This document shows positions 46,846 to 54,246 of a DNA stretch of 64,000 nucleotides, one piece after another; the stretch's first letter is position 1; the number at the start of each line of letters is the position of its first letter. The notes beneath the pieces are model-generated. The model searched no databases, was not told the origin of the DNA, and worked only from the letters and a program-made list of their open reading frames with translations. A program made the position numbers and the translations under genes. Origin of the DNA: Streptomyces sp. TLI_053 (GTDB lineage: Bacteria; Actinomycetota; Actinomycetes; Streptomycetales; Streptomycetaceae); the NCBI RefSeq assembly GCF_900105395.1, contig NZ_LT629775.1:558001-622000 (forward strand), given 5' to 3'.

Positions 46846-49080
46846 TCAGCCCCGGGCCAGCTCGGGCATCAGCCCGTACACCTGTTCCGCCGCACCGGAG
46901 TCGGCCTCCAGGCAGGCGAGCAGATCGGCCCTGGCCGCCTCGGGACGGTCCAGCCCGAGCAGGCAACGGGCGCGCTGGAGGCGCGCGTCCACGTCCTCGG
47001 TCGCCTCCACCACCTCGTCGAGCAGCCGGACCGCCTCCCCGTACCGGCCGGCGTCGTGGTGGACCACCGCCAGGTTGAACCGGATGCCCGGTTCCGCGGA
47101 CAGCTCGACCGCGCGGGCCAGGTGGCTGCCAGCGCCGTCCAAGTCACCTTCCTGGTAGCGGAGTTCCCCGAACAGCGCCCACGCCTCGGCGGACCCGGGA
47201 TCGATGTCGACGGCCTCCGCGTAGGCCCCGGCCGCCGCCGCGAGGTCCTCCTCCGCTGCCAGCAACTGCCCCTTCAGGCAGAGGAGTCGGGCGCTCCTGG
47301 GGTTCCGTTCCAGTCCGGCCGCGATGTCCGCCCGGGCGAGGTCGTGGGAGCCCGCCTCCAGCAGCAGGGAGGCCCGGTTGATCCGGGCCTCGTCGAACTC
47401 CGGGTCGAGCTGGAGCACATACCCGAAGTCCGCGGCCGCGGCCGCGGTGTCGCCCAGCTCGGCGAGCACGTCCGCCCGGTTGAAGTAGGCCTCGGGGAAA
47501 GGCGGTGAGAGCCGGATGGCGTGCTCGTAGTCGGCCAGGGCCCGCTCCGGCTCACCGAGGTCGCGCCAGAGCATGCCCCGGTCGAAGTGGTACTCGGCGT
47601 AGTTGGGGTCGCACTCGATGACCGCGGTGTAGTCGGCGACGGCCTGGGCGTGGTGGCCGAGTGCGGCGTGCACCTGGGCCCGGTTGTAGAGCAGCACCGA
47701 GCGGTGCAGCGCGTGCTCGTCGGGTTCCAGCGTCTCGTCCAGCCGGGCGATGCAGGCGTCCAGCAGCTCCAGCGCCGCGGCCGGGCGACCCTGGTGGACC
47801 TCGATCAGCGCGAGGCCGTTGCGGTTGAACACGACCCGCGCCTCGCGCTCCTTCGGGTCCGGGTGCCAACGGGCGAAGGCGATGGCCTGGTTGACCCAGG
47901 CGCGGGCCAGCCCGTGGTCGCGGCGCCCGGCCTCGAAGTGCCGGGTGTGCAGCATCGCGGTGGCGTACGCGGCCTGCATGTGGACCTCGGGCGAGGCGCT
48001 GAGGGCACGGGCCTCGTCGTACAGCGGCAGGGCGCGCTCCGCGAGGCCGAGCGCGGCGAAGGAGGTGGTCATCTTGGTGGTGAAGGCCCACCAGTGGTTC
48101 GGGTTGCTCTCGTGCGTCACCAGCCGCCGGCCGCGCTCGCCGAGGTCCACCACGGCGTGGTAGTAGCCGAGGTCCATGCAGTGGTCGAGGGCGTGGCGCA
48201 GGACGTCCGCCCCGACGCCGGCGGGGTCGCTGCCGTGCTCCGCGTGCCAGGTGATGGCCCCCAGCCGCAGCGAGGACTCGCCGGCCGTCTCCAGCTCGGC
48301 GCGCCGCAGGTCGTGCAGGCGGGCGCGTTCGTCGGCCGGGAGCGCGAGGTAGGCGGCGAGGGCGTCGGCGTCGTCACCGATGCCGTCGGCGGCGATGTGG
48401 GCGCGGCCGAGTCCGGCCTGCGCGGGACCGGCCTGCCCGTGCTCACCCTGCCCGTGCCCGGTCTGCCCGGGTCCGGCGGACTCCCCTTCGACCGGGTCGA
48501 GCACCGCGCAGTGGGCGGCGAGCGCCTCGGGCAGCGTCTCGCGGCCCGGACCTTCGGGGCGCTCCAGCGGCTCGGTGCCGGTGGTCACGACCACGGTCAG
48601 CAGTGCCGGGTCGATCCGCCGCAGCAGGACGGCGAGGAACTCGCCGTCGGTCGGATCGGCCCGGTGCGCGTCCTCGACCACCAGGGTGTGCGGGCCCGCG
48701 CCGAGGGCGCGCAGGTACGCGTCCAGGAACTCCACCAGGCCGTGCGCGATCCGCAGGGTGCGCAGCGCGGAGTAGAAGCGGGTGCGTTCCTTGGGCACCG
48801 CCAGCGAGGTGAGCGTCTCGCGGGTGGCGGGCACCAGGTCCCGCAGCTCGGGGGTGGTGGAGAGGATCTCGATGTCGTGCCGGGTGACGGCTTCGGGGCA
48901 GCGCGCGAGCGCGTCGGGGAGGGTCGCCCGCAGGACCGAGCCGACGGCGGTGTAGGGCCCGCGCAGGCGGCGGTCGGCGTTCACCACGGCGAGCACGGGC
49001 GGCAGGTCGAGCGTCGCGCGGGCGGCGACGCGGGCGTGGCGCCCGGCGGCGCGGACCCAGTGGTGGCGGTGTTCGGCCAT
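46846..49080 (-). CDS. TPR protein with degenerate ATPase-like head, RiPP-like locus
   Basis: A 744-residue protein. The head (residues 1 to about 260) resembles the ATPase part of AfsR/LAL-type regulators, with a Walker-B-like LVVEDAHRADPTDGEFLAVLLRRIDPALL, but no P-loop lies in front of it. The rest is a helical solenoid with clear tetratricopeptide repeats, such as AVADYTAVIECDPNYAEYHFDRGMLWRDLGEPERALADYEHAIRLSPPFPEAYFNRADVLAELG and two further copies. No DNA-binding tail is visible. ATG at 49080 after GAAAGGCAGC. It lies 148 bases downstream of the M50-type protease gene, across a repeat block, so a scaffold or peptide-binding role in the same pathway is inferred. Confidence 0.8.
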   Translation of the reverse strand: MAEHRHHWVRAAGRHARVAARATLDLPPVLAVVNADRRLRGPYTAVGSVLRATLPDALARCPEAVTRHDIEILSTTPELRDLVPATRETLTSLAVPKERTRFYSALRTLRIAHGLVEFLDAYLRALGAGPHTLVVEDAHRADPTDGEFLAVLLRRIDPALLTVVVTTGTEPLERPEGPGRETLPEALAAHCAVLDPVEGESAGPGQTGHGQGEHGQAGPAQAGLGRAHIAADGIGDDADALAAYLALPADERARLHDLRRAELETAGESSLRLGAITWHAEHGSDPAGVGADVLRHALDHCMDLGYYHAVVDLGERGRRLVTHESNPNHWWAFTTKMTTSFAALGLAERALPLYDEARALSASPEVHMQAAYATAMLHTRHFEAGRRDHGLARAWVNQAIAFARWHPDPKEREARVVFNRNGLALIEVHQGRPAAALELLDACIARLDETLEPDEHALHRSVLLYNRAQVHAALGHHAQAVADYTAVIECDPNYAEYHFDRGMLWRDLGEPERALADYEHAIRLSPPFPEAYFNRADVLAELGDTAAAAADFGYVLQLDPEFDEARINRASLLLEAGSHDLARADIAAGLERNPRSARLLCLKGQLLAAEEDLAAAAGAYAEAVDIDPGSAEAWALFGELRYQEGDLDGAGSHLARAVELSAEPGIRFNLAVVHHDAGRYGEAVRLLDEVVEATEDVDARLQRARCLLGLDRPEAARADLLACLEADSGAAEQVYGLMPELARG

Positions 49081-49134
49081 GGCACAGCTGCCTTTCGTGC
49101 GGTGACGGGGAGGTGGGGCGGGTGACGACGCGGC

Positions 49135-49242
49135 GCGGGTGGCGACGAGGTGCGGGTGGCGACGAGGTGCGGGTGGCGACAAGCTGCGGGGTCAGGCGGT
49201 CCGGAGTCAGGCGGTCCGGGGTCCGGGGTCAGGCGGTCCGGG
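49135..49242. repeat. Two clusters of short tandem repeats between protease and TPR genes
   Basis: Three 17-bp units GCGGGTGGCGACGAGGT (49135, 49152, 49169) are followed by three 15-bp units GTCAGGCGGTCCGGR (49191, 49206, 49228). They lie in the gap upstream of the TPR gene and run over the stop codon of the protease gene. Confidence 0.85.
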
Positions 49243-50446
49243 CGGGGGCGGGGCGCCGGGCAGCGCGGCGTTCCCGGAGTGCGAGGACCACGACGGCGGT
49301 GGTCTGCGCGAGGCTCAGCAGCAGCAGGACGATCGAGTCCAGCCGGGCGGCCGTCGACCCCTGCCCGGTCATCCGCAGCCAGACGTCGTGCAGCAGCCGG
49401 TACGCCGTCGGTACGACGACCCCGGCGAACATCGTCAGGGTGAACGCGTAACCCACCACCATCAGCCAGGAGTACCAGCGGGCGACGCGCCGGTCCACGG
49501 GGTGGTGGACCGCCAGGTCCACCGGCGGCCGCCCGGTGAACCGCCGGACGGTGTTGCGGAGCACGTCGACGGCGGCGGCGTGCAGGTTCACGCAGCCCAG
49601 CGCGGTGCTGAGCAGCACGTAGAGGTCGGTGCGCAGGTAGAAGAAGCCCTGCCAGGCCAGCCGCAGCACCGTGGCCCAGGCCATCGCGAGGCAGAGCCGG
49701 GAGACCGTCGCGGCGCCCCCGCGTGTCACGTCGGCGATCAGGGTGAGCACGGAGATCGCCAGCACGTCGGCCAGCATGCCCGCCAGAATGGGCAGGTAGC
49801 GCTGTCGGCGCGGCACGCTCACCAGGCCGTCGAGCGAGGTCTCCAGCACCAGGTACACCAGACGGTGCCCGACCGAGAGCCGGGAGCGCAGCCCCAGCCG
49901 ACGGCCGGCCAGCGCGTGGAACGCCTCGTGCAGTGCCAGCAGCGGCGCCTGGCCGAAGAACAGGAGCAGGACGACCAGGGTGTAGGACGTGGTGAAGAAC
50001 AGGTTGTCGGTCCGTGGGACGAGCCCGGGCACCCGGACCATCTCGACCGCGGCGAGCGCCGTCACGAGCGCGTAGCCGAACAGCGCCGGCCGGCCGAACA
50101 GCAGTCCGCCCAGGCGCTGCCAGCGGACCGGCGCGGTTGCCGCCGTCGGTGCGTCGGCCGGGCGGAGCAGGTCGAGTTCGGCGAGGACCTCGACCAGGTC
50201 GGCGATGTCCACGCTCTCGCCGTGCGCGATCCGGTACCGCTCGGCCGCCGCGCGCGGGGTGAGGCCGTCGGCCAGCATCCGGACCAGCTCCGCGCCGTCG
50301 GCCGGGAAGACGGCGTAGGTGTCGGTCTCCGGGCTGCCGATGGTGACTTCGTCGGCCTCCTCCAGGTAGACGAGCCGGCGCAGGGGCAGCGGTCGGTCCA
50401 GGTCGAGGCCCGGGGCGTCGGAGTTGCTGTCCACCGGGGAGTGCAC
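49229..50446 (-). CDS. Membrane M50-like metalloprotease with N-terminal PqqD/RRE-like domain
   Basis: A 405-residue protein. Residues 15-98 (RPLPLRRLVYLEEADEVTIGSPETDTYAVFPADGAELVRMLADGLTPRAAAERY) look like a PqqD-type peptide-recognition domain. Then come about six membrane segments. HEAFH at 173-177 within LLFFGQAPLLALHEAFHALAGRRLG is the zinc site, and Asp227 in LAGMLADVL may be the third ligand. This is the layout of putative peptide zinc metalloprotease proteins (YydH-like), which bind and cut small peptides. GTG start after AAGGAGG. It lies 153 bases after the 31-codon peptide gene on the same strand, with a strong stem-loop between. Confidence 0.82.
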   Translation of the reverse strand: MHSPVDSNSDAPGLDLDRPLPLRRLVYLEEADEVTIGSPETDTYAVFPADGAELVRMLADGLTPRAAAERYRIAHGESVDIADLVEVLAELDLLRPADAPTAATAPVRWQRLGGLLFGRPALFGYALVTALAAVEMVRVPGLVPRTDNLFFTTSYTLVVLLLFFGQAPLLALHEAFHALAGRRLGLRSRLSVGHRLVYLVLETSLDGLVSVPRRQRYLPILAGMLADVLAISVLTLIADVTRGGAATVSRLCLAMAWATVLRLAWQGFFYLRTDLYVLLSTALGCVNLHAAAVDVLRNTVRRFTGRPPVDLAVHHPVDRRVARWYSWLMVVGYAFTLTMFAGVVVPTAYRLLHDVWLRMTGQGSTAARLDSIVLLLLSLAQTTAVVVLALRERRAARRPAPARTA

Positions 50447-50541
50447 GGGGCCTCCTTGCGGGAGGTGGGCGGGCGGAGGGAACGGGCGGGCGGAGCGGCG
50501 AACAGGTGGAACGGGTGGAACGGAAGGGGCCGGCCGAGGGA

Positions 50542-50576
50542 GCGGTGCCGGTCGTGATGCGCCCGACCGGCACCGC
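50542..50576 (-). terminator. Strong stem-loop after the peptide gene (partial terminator?)
   Basis: Perfect 13-base arms GCGGTGCCGGTCG (50542-50554) and CGACCGGCACCGC (50564-50576) around 9 bases, 24 bases after the peptide stop and about 95 bases before the protease start. In RiPP operons such a hairpin lets the precursor exceed the enzymes. Confidence 0.7.
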
Positions 50577-50599
50577 CGTCCCCTGCCTGGGGGATCGGA

Positions 50600-50695
50600 T
50601 CAGACCTGAACCATGCAGTCCCACGGCAGGTACAGCGCACGCGCCGTGCTGGTCAGGCGGACCGGGCCGGCCTTGCGGACGACGATCTTCTTCAT
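50600..50695 (-). CDS. 31-residue precursor-type peptide
   Basis: A very short gene with an excellent Shine-Dalgarno GGAAGGAGGTG 8 bases before the ATG. The peptide starts MKKIVVRKAGPVRLTS, a basic region like a leader, and ends ALYLPWDCMVQV, a hydrophobic and aromatic core with single Trp, Cys, Asp and Met. It is followed by a stem-loop and then by a membrane protease gene with a peptide-recognition domain. A ribosomal peptide (RiPP precursor, pheromone, or secreted signal) is the natural reading. No modification enzyme is visible close by. Confidence 0.7.
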   Translation of the reverse strand: MKKIVVRKAGPVRLTSTARALYLPWDCMVQV

Positions 50696-50745
50696 GACGG
50701 ACACCTCCTTCCACGACTCGTGGTCGAGGCCATGAGGGGGCATGA

Positions 50746-50775
50746 GCTGAGATGAATGATGTTATCCATCTCAGC
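50746..50775 (-). promoter_or_regulatory. Inverted repeat over the probable peptide promoter
   Basis: Arms GCTGAGATG (50746-50754) and CATCTCAGC (50767-50775) around a 12-base spacer. A TAACAT -10-like box falls in the spacer on the minus strand, 50-80 bases before the peptide ATG. A regulator site is likely. Confidence 0.6.
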
Positions 50776-51228
50776 CACACCAGCTGGCCGAGGCCAAGAG
50801 TGATGAACCCGTGTCACCCGCGTCAAGAGAACGACACACCGCCGATCGGCAAAGCCCTGGGCAAGTGCGGTCGAGTACCCAGGTCAGGGGTACGGCCCCG
50901 GGGCGTCGACCGATCCGCTCGAAGTTCGGCCCCGAGGGCCCGACGGGCTCGACCACCGCGCCAGAATATAAACTGAAATGAATCGACGATCGAGAGCTCG
51001 CACCCCGCGCCGCCCGTCCGCCAGGACCGCTGCGATCGCAGGAGCACCCCGCCTCCGGCAGGAAGCCCTCGCGGGATCCACCGCGGGCGAACCGCCCGCC
51101 GCCAGCGCCCCTGGTACGCCTCCGCACGCCCCTCCGCCACGCTTGATCGTCCCTGGAGCGACGCGGTGAAGTGGTGCGCGGACGGTGACCCGACGGGGCC
51201 TCCGACGGCCCGACGAACGGGGATCGGC
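50776..51228. other. Divergent intergenic region between peptide and monooxygenase genes
   Basis: No gene is supported. One AT-rich patch (50965-50990, containing TATAAA) stands out in GC-rich surroundings and may hold promoter elements for the monooxygenase. A 74-codon plus-strand frame through it is a chance reading. Confidence 0.45.
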
Positions 51229-52677
51229 ATGGCGGAAGCGGACCACGGCACTCCGGCACCGGGGAAGAACGCCCGCACCGACGCGGGCAAGCGCACGAAC
51301 CCGGACCGGACCGGACCGGGCTGGGGACGGGCCGTGGTGATCGGTGGTGGTTACGCGGGCCTGCTGGCGGCCCGGGTGCTGGCCGATCACTTCACCGAGG
51401 TCCTGGTGCTGGAGCGGGACACGCTCGACCGGACGACCGGCGCACATCCGAGCGCGCCGCAGTCGTACCACGCGCACGCGATGATGGCCAGGGGCGCCCG
51501 GACGCTGGAGCTGCTCTTCCCCGGCCTGCGGGCGGAGCTGGAACAGCTCGGCGCGCCCGTCTACGACTACGGCGAGCGGATCAGCTTCCTGCTGCCCACC
51601 GGCTTCGCCGTGCGCGCCACCACCGGGGTGCGGATCCAGTCCTTCACCCGGGACGAACTGGAACGACGGATCCGGGGCCGGGTACTCGACCTGGCACCGG
51701 TTCGGCTGCTCGGCGGGGCCCGGGTCAGCGGCCTGGGCAGGGGCCCGGACGGCCGGATCGACCAGGTGCGCTACTGGACCGGGGCAGGCGGGAAACAGGC
51801 GGTCTCGGCCGATCTGGTGGTGGACGCCTCCGGGCGGACCACCTCGATCGACGACTGGCTGGGCGAAGCCGGGCTGCCGGTCTCGGCGAAGAGCACGGTG
51901 AAGGCGAGGATCACCTACACCACGATGGTCTTCGACCGCACCCCCGAGGAGAAGGACTACGACCTCGCCTATCAGATGACCTTCGCTCCCGCGGTGCGCC
52001 GCGGCGGCGCCATGCTCGCGGTGGAGCACGGCCGCTGGGTCTGCTCGCTGTTCGGCTTCGAGCAGCACCCGCCCACCGACCCGGACGGCTTCCTGGACTA
52101 CGCGCGCAGCCTGGACAACCCCCGGCTGGCCGAGCAGATCGCCCGACGGGGCCGCCACGACGCGCTGCACCGCTACACCAACCCCGGGAGCGTCTGGCGC
52201 CTGCACCACCGCAACCCCGGCTGGCCGGAGGGGCTGATCGCGATCGGCGACGCGCTCTGCGTCTTCAATCCGGTCTACGGCCAGGGGCTGACCGTGCCCG
52301 CCATCGAGGCCGAGGCGCTCGGCGCGTTGCTCCGCCGCCGCTCCACCGGCACGGGCCCGCCCGGTCTGAGCCGGGAGTACCTGCGCACGGCGGCCGGGAT
52401 CATCAAGGCGCCGTGGTCGCTGTCCACCACCTCGGACCTGATGTGGAACCCCACCGGCCGGCCACTGGCCGCCCGCTTCGCGCACTGGTACAACCAGCAG
52501 GTCTTCGGGCTGGCCCGGCACGACGCCGACGTCTGGACCCGCTTCGTCAAGGTGGTCAACATGACCGCGCCGTCCTCGCTGCTGATGCGCCCCTCGGTCC
52601 TCGCCAAGATCGCCCGCCAGGCCCTCACCCGCCGCCCGGACCCGCCCGCCGCCGACGGCCCGCCTGCCCACGCATGA
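51229..52677 (+). CDS. FAD-dependent monooxygenase/halogenase-like flavoprotein
   Basis: A 482-residue flavoprotein with a 35-residue charged tail, then RAVVIGGGYAGLLAARVLADHFTEVLVLERD (FAD fold), VDASGRTTSIDDWLGEAGLP (the middle DASG motif) and LIAIGDALCVFNPVYGQGLTVPAIEAEAL (GD motif). It is like halogenase-related or 2-polyprenyl-phenol-type hydroxylases. The flavin halogenase marker WxWxIP is not visible, so hydroxylation or epoxidation is more likely. ATG at 51229 after GGGGATC. It is divergent from the peptide gene, so a role in the same pathway is possible but not shown. Confidence 0.8.
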   Translation: MAEADHGTPAPGKNARTDAGKRTNPDRTGPGWGRAVVIGGGYAGLLAARVLADHFTEVLVLERDTLDRTTGAHPSAPQSYHAHAMMARGARTLELLFPGLRAELEQLGAPVYDYGERISFLLPTGFAVRATTGVRIQSFTRDELERRIRGRVLDLAPVRLLGGARVSGLGRGPDGRIDQVRYWTGAGGKQAVSADLVVDASGRTTSIDDWLGEAGLPVSAKSTVKARITYTTMVFDRTPEEKDYDLAYQMTFAPAVRRGGAMLAVEHGRWVCSLFGFEQHPPTDPDGFLDYARSLDNPRLAEQIARRGRHDALHRYTNPGSVWRLHHRNPGWPEGLIAIGDALCVFNPVYGQGLTVPAIEAEALGALLRRRSTGTGPPGLSREYLRTAAGIIKAPWSLSTTSDLMWNPTGRPLAARFAHWYNQQVFGLARHDADVWTRFVKVVNMTAPSSLLMRPSVLAKIARQALTRRPDPPAADGPPAHA

Positions 52678-52730
52678 CGGCGATCCACGGACGCCGGGCA
52701 ACCAGCGGACGGGCAGGTGGGCCGGAGCCG

Positions 52731-53075
52731 CTACCGGTGGTGGACGAAGCGGTAGGTGGCGCGGTCCAGTTCGGTGACCTGCACCCCGATCGCGGCCGGC
52801 ACGGTGACGCAGGACTCCAGCACGGCGAGCACCCGGGCGGTCAGCTCCGCCCGCTGCTCCGCGCTGCGGCCGGCCAGGATCTTGATCTCCACCAGCACCA
52901 CCGCCTCCCCCGTCGTCCCGTCACCCACCACGTACCGCGCGGCCGGGCGGAAGACGGTCTTGCAGTCCGGCACGGCGGTGTCGATCACCTCGGTGATCGC
53001 CCGGTGCACCCTCTCGGCGAGGACGGCGCGGTCGAAGTCGAGATCGGCCGAGTGGTCGACCAGGATCTGCGGCAA
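52731..53075 (-). CDS. 5-carboxymethyl-2-hydroxymuconate isomerase-like tautomerase
   Basis: A 114-residue protein matching CHMI-type tautomerases: PQILVDHSADLDFDRAVLAERVHRAITEV at the N-terminus and GVQVTELDRATYRFVHHR at the end. The first residue after the start would be Pro, the catalytic base of the superfamily, and this supports the TTG at 53075 (GGAGG 5 bases before it). Enzymes of this type move double bonds in aromatic degradation intermediates. The rest of such a pathway is not here. The upstream frame is Ala/Arg/Gly-rich shadow. Confidence 0.8.
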   Translation of the reverse strand: MPQILVDHSADLDFDRAVLAERVHRAITEVIDTAVPDCKTVFRPAARYVVGDGTTGEAVVLVEIKILAGRSAEQRAELTARVLAVLESCVTVPAAIGVQVTELDRATYRFVHHR

Positions 53076-53272
53076 GGGAACCTCCGGGAACGGGCCCGCC
53101 GGGTCCCGGCGGGCGGTGTCCGCGACGCTACCGGCCCGCCCCGACGCCCCCGCGGCGCCCACCCCACCCGATGACGGCACGTCCTGCGCACCCTCGCACG
53201 GGGTTTGCGCCGTCAGCGATCACCGGACCGGAGGCCTGTCCCGCCCGGCACCGGGGTGGCAGGGTGTCGGCC

Positions 53273-54064
53273 ATGACTCGGGGATTCAGCGGTGACGTCG
53301 CCGGTTACTACGCGAAGTACCGCCGCGGCTACCCGCCACAGGCCGTCGACGCGCTGCAGGAGGCCTTCGGGCTCGGTGCGGAGGACGTGGTCCTGGACCT
53401 CGGCTGCGGCACCGGGCAGCTCGCCCTGCCCCTGGCCGGCAGGGTCCGGTCGGTCATCGGCATGGACCCGGAACCCGACATGCTCCGCCTCGCGGGCGCC
53501 GCGGCGGCCGCGCAGGGCGTCGACAACGCGACCTGGATACTCGGCGGCGACCGCGACGTCCCCGCCCTCCGGACCCTGCTCGGCCAGGACTCACTGGCGA
53601 TGACCGTGATCGGCAACGCGATCCACTGGATGCGGCACGAGGAACTGTTCCACGCGCTCGTCCCGCTCCTGCGGCCCGGCGGCGGGATCGCCGTGGTGGC
53701 CAACGGCACCCCGCTCTGGCTCCAGGAGAACAGCTGGTCGCCGCCACTCCGGGCAGGTCTGGAACGCCACTTCGGCACCACCCTGGCGGCGTCGTGCGGC
53801 ACTCTGGCCCAGGACCGCGACCGGTACCGGCAGGCCTTGCGCGCGGCCGGCCTCACCGAGATCCGGGAGACCGTCGTCGAGTACACCGACGAACTCACCC
53901 CGGAGCAGATCGTCGGCGGCGTCTGCTCCGCCGTGCCCGCCGACCGGTTGCCCGCGCCCGCGGACCGGCCCGCGTTCGCGGAGTACGTCCGGCGGTGCCT
54001 GCCCGCCGACCGGGAGACGTTCACCGAGGACGTGCGGGTCGCGATCCTCACCGCCCGCGTCTGA
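53273..54064 (+). CDS. Class I SAM-dependent methyltransferase
   Basis: A 263-residue protein of the methyltransf_11/25 type: YYAKYRRGYPPQAVDALQEAFGLGAEDVVLDLGCGTGQLALPLAG (motif I), VIGMDPEPDMLRLAGAAA (motif II acidic residue), IGNAIHWM, and RPGGGIAVVANG. YRRGYPP is common in SmtA-like and sterol-type members. The substrate is unknown. ATG chosen at 53273. It is convergent with the collagenase across a strong hairpin. Confidence 0.88.
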   Translation: MTRGFSGDVAGYYAKYRRGYPPQAVDALQEAFGLGAEDVVLDLGCGTGQLALPLAGRVRSVIGMDPEPDMLRLAGAAAAAQGVDNATWILGGDRDVPALRTLLGQDSLAMTVIGNAIHWMRHEELFHALVPLLRPGGGIAVVANGTPLWLQENSWSPPLRAGLERHFGTTLAASCGTLAQDRDRYRQALRAAGLTEIRETVVEYTDELTPEQIVGGVCSAVPADRLPAPADRPAFAEYVRRCLPADRETFTEDVRVAILTARV

Positions 54065-54088
54065 CGGCCCGTACCCGGGAGCGCACGG

Positions 54089-54128
54089 CACCGGCCGCCC
54101 GGCCCCGGGGAGGGGCGGGCGGCCGGTG
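54089..54128. terminator. Hairpin terminator
   Basis: Thirteen-base arms CACCGGCCGCCCG (54089-54101) and CGGGCGGCCGGTG (54116-54128) around 14 bases, between convergent genes. Confidence 0.8.
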
Positions 54129-54246
54129 GTGTCCCGGGGGCCCGTTCCCCGGCCGCCTGCCGGGGAAGGGGTGGACCTGCGTGGCCCGGGTCACGGGACC
54201 CGCGTCGAGGGACCGGCGTCAAGGGGCCGGTGCCGGGGGGCGGGGG

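Noticed and set aside
50752..50976. 74-codon plus-strand frame near the peptide promoter
   Set aside because: It starts inside the inverted repeat at 50746-50775, its composition is random-like, and no ribosome binding site precedes it.
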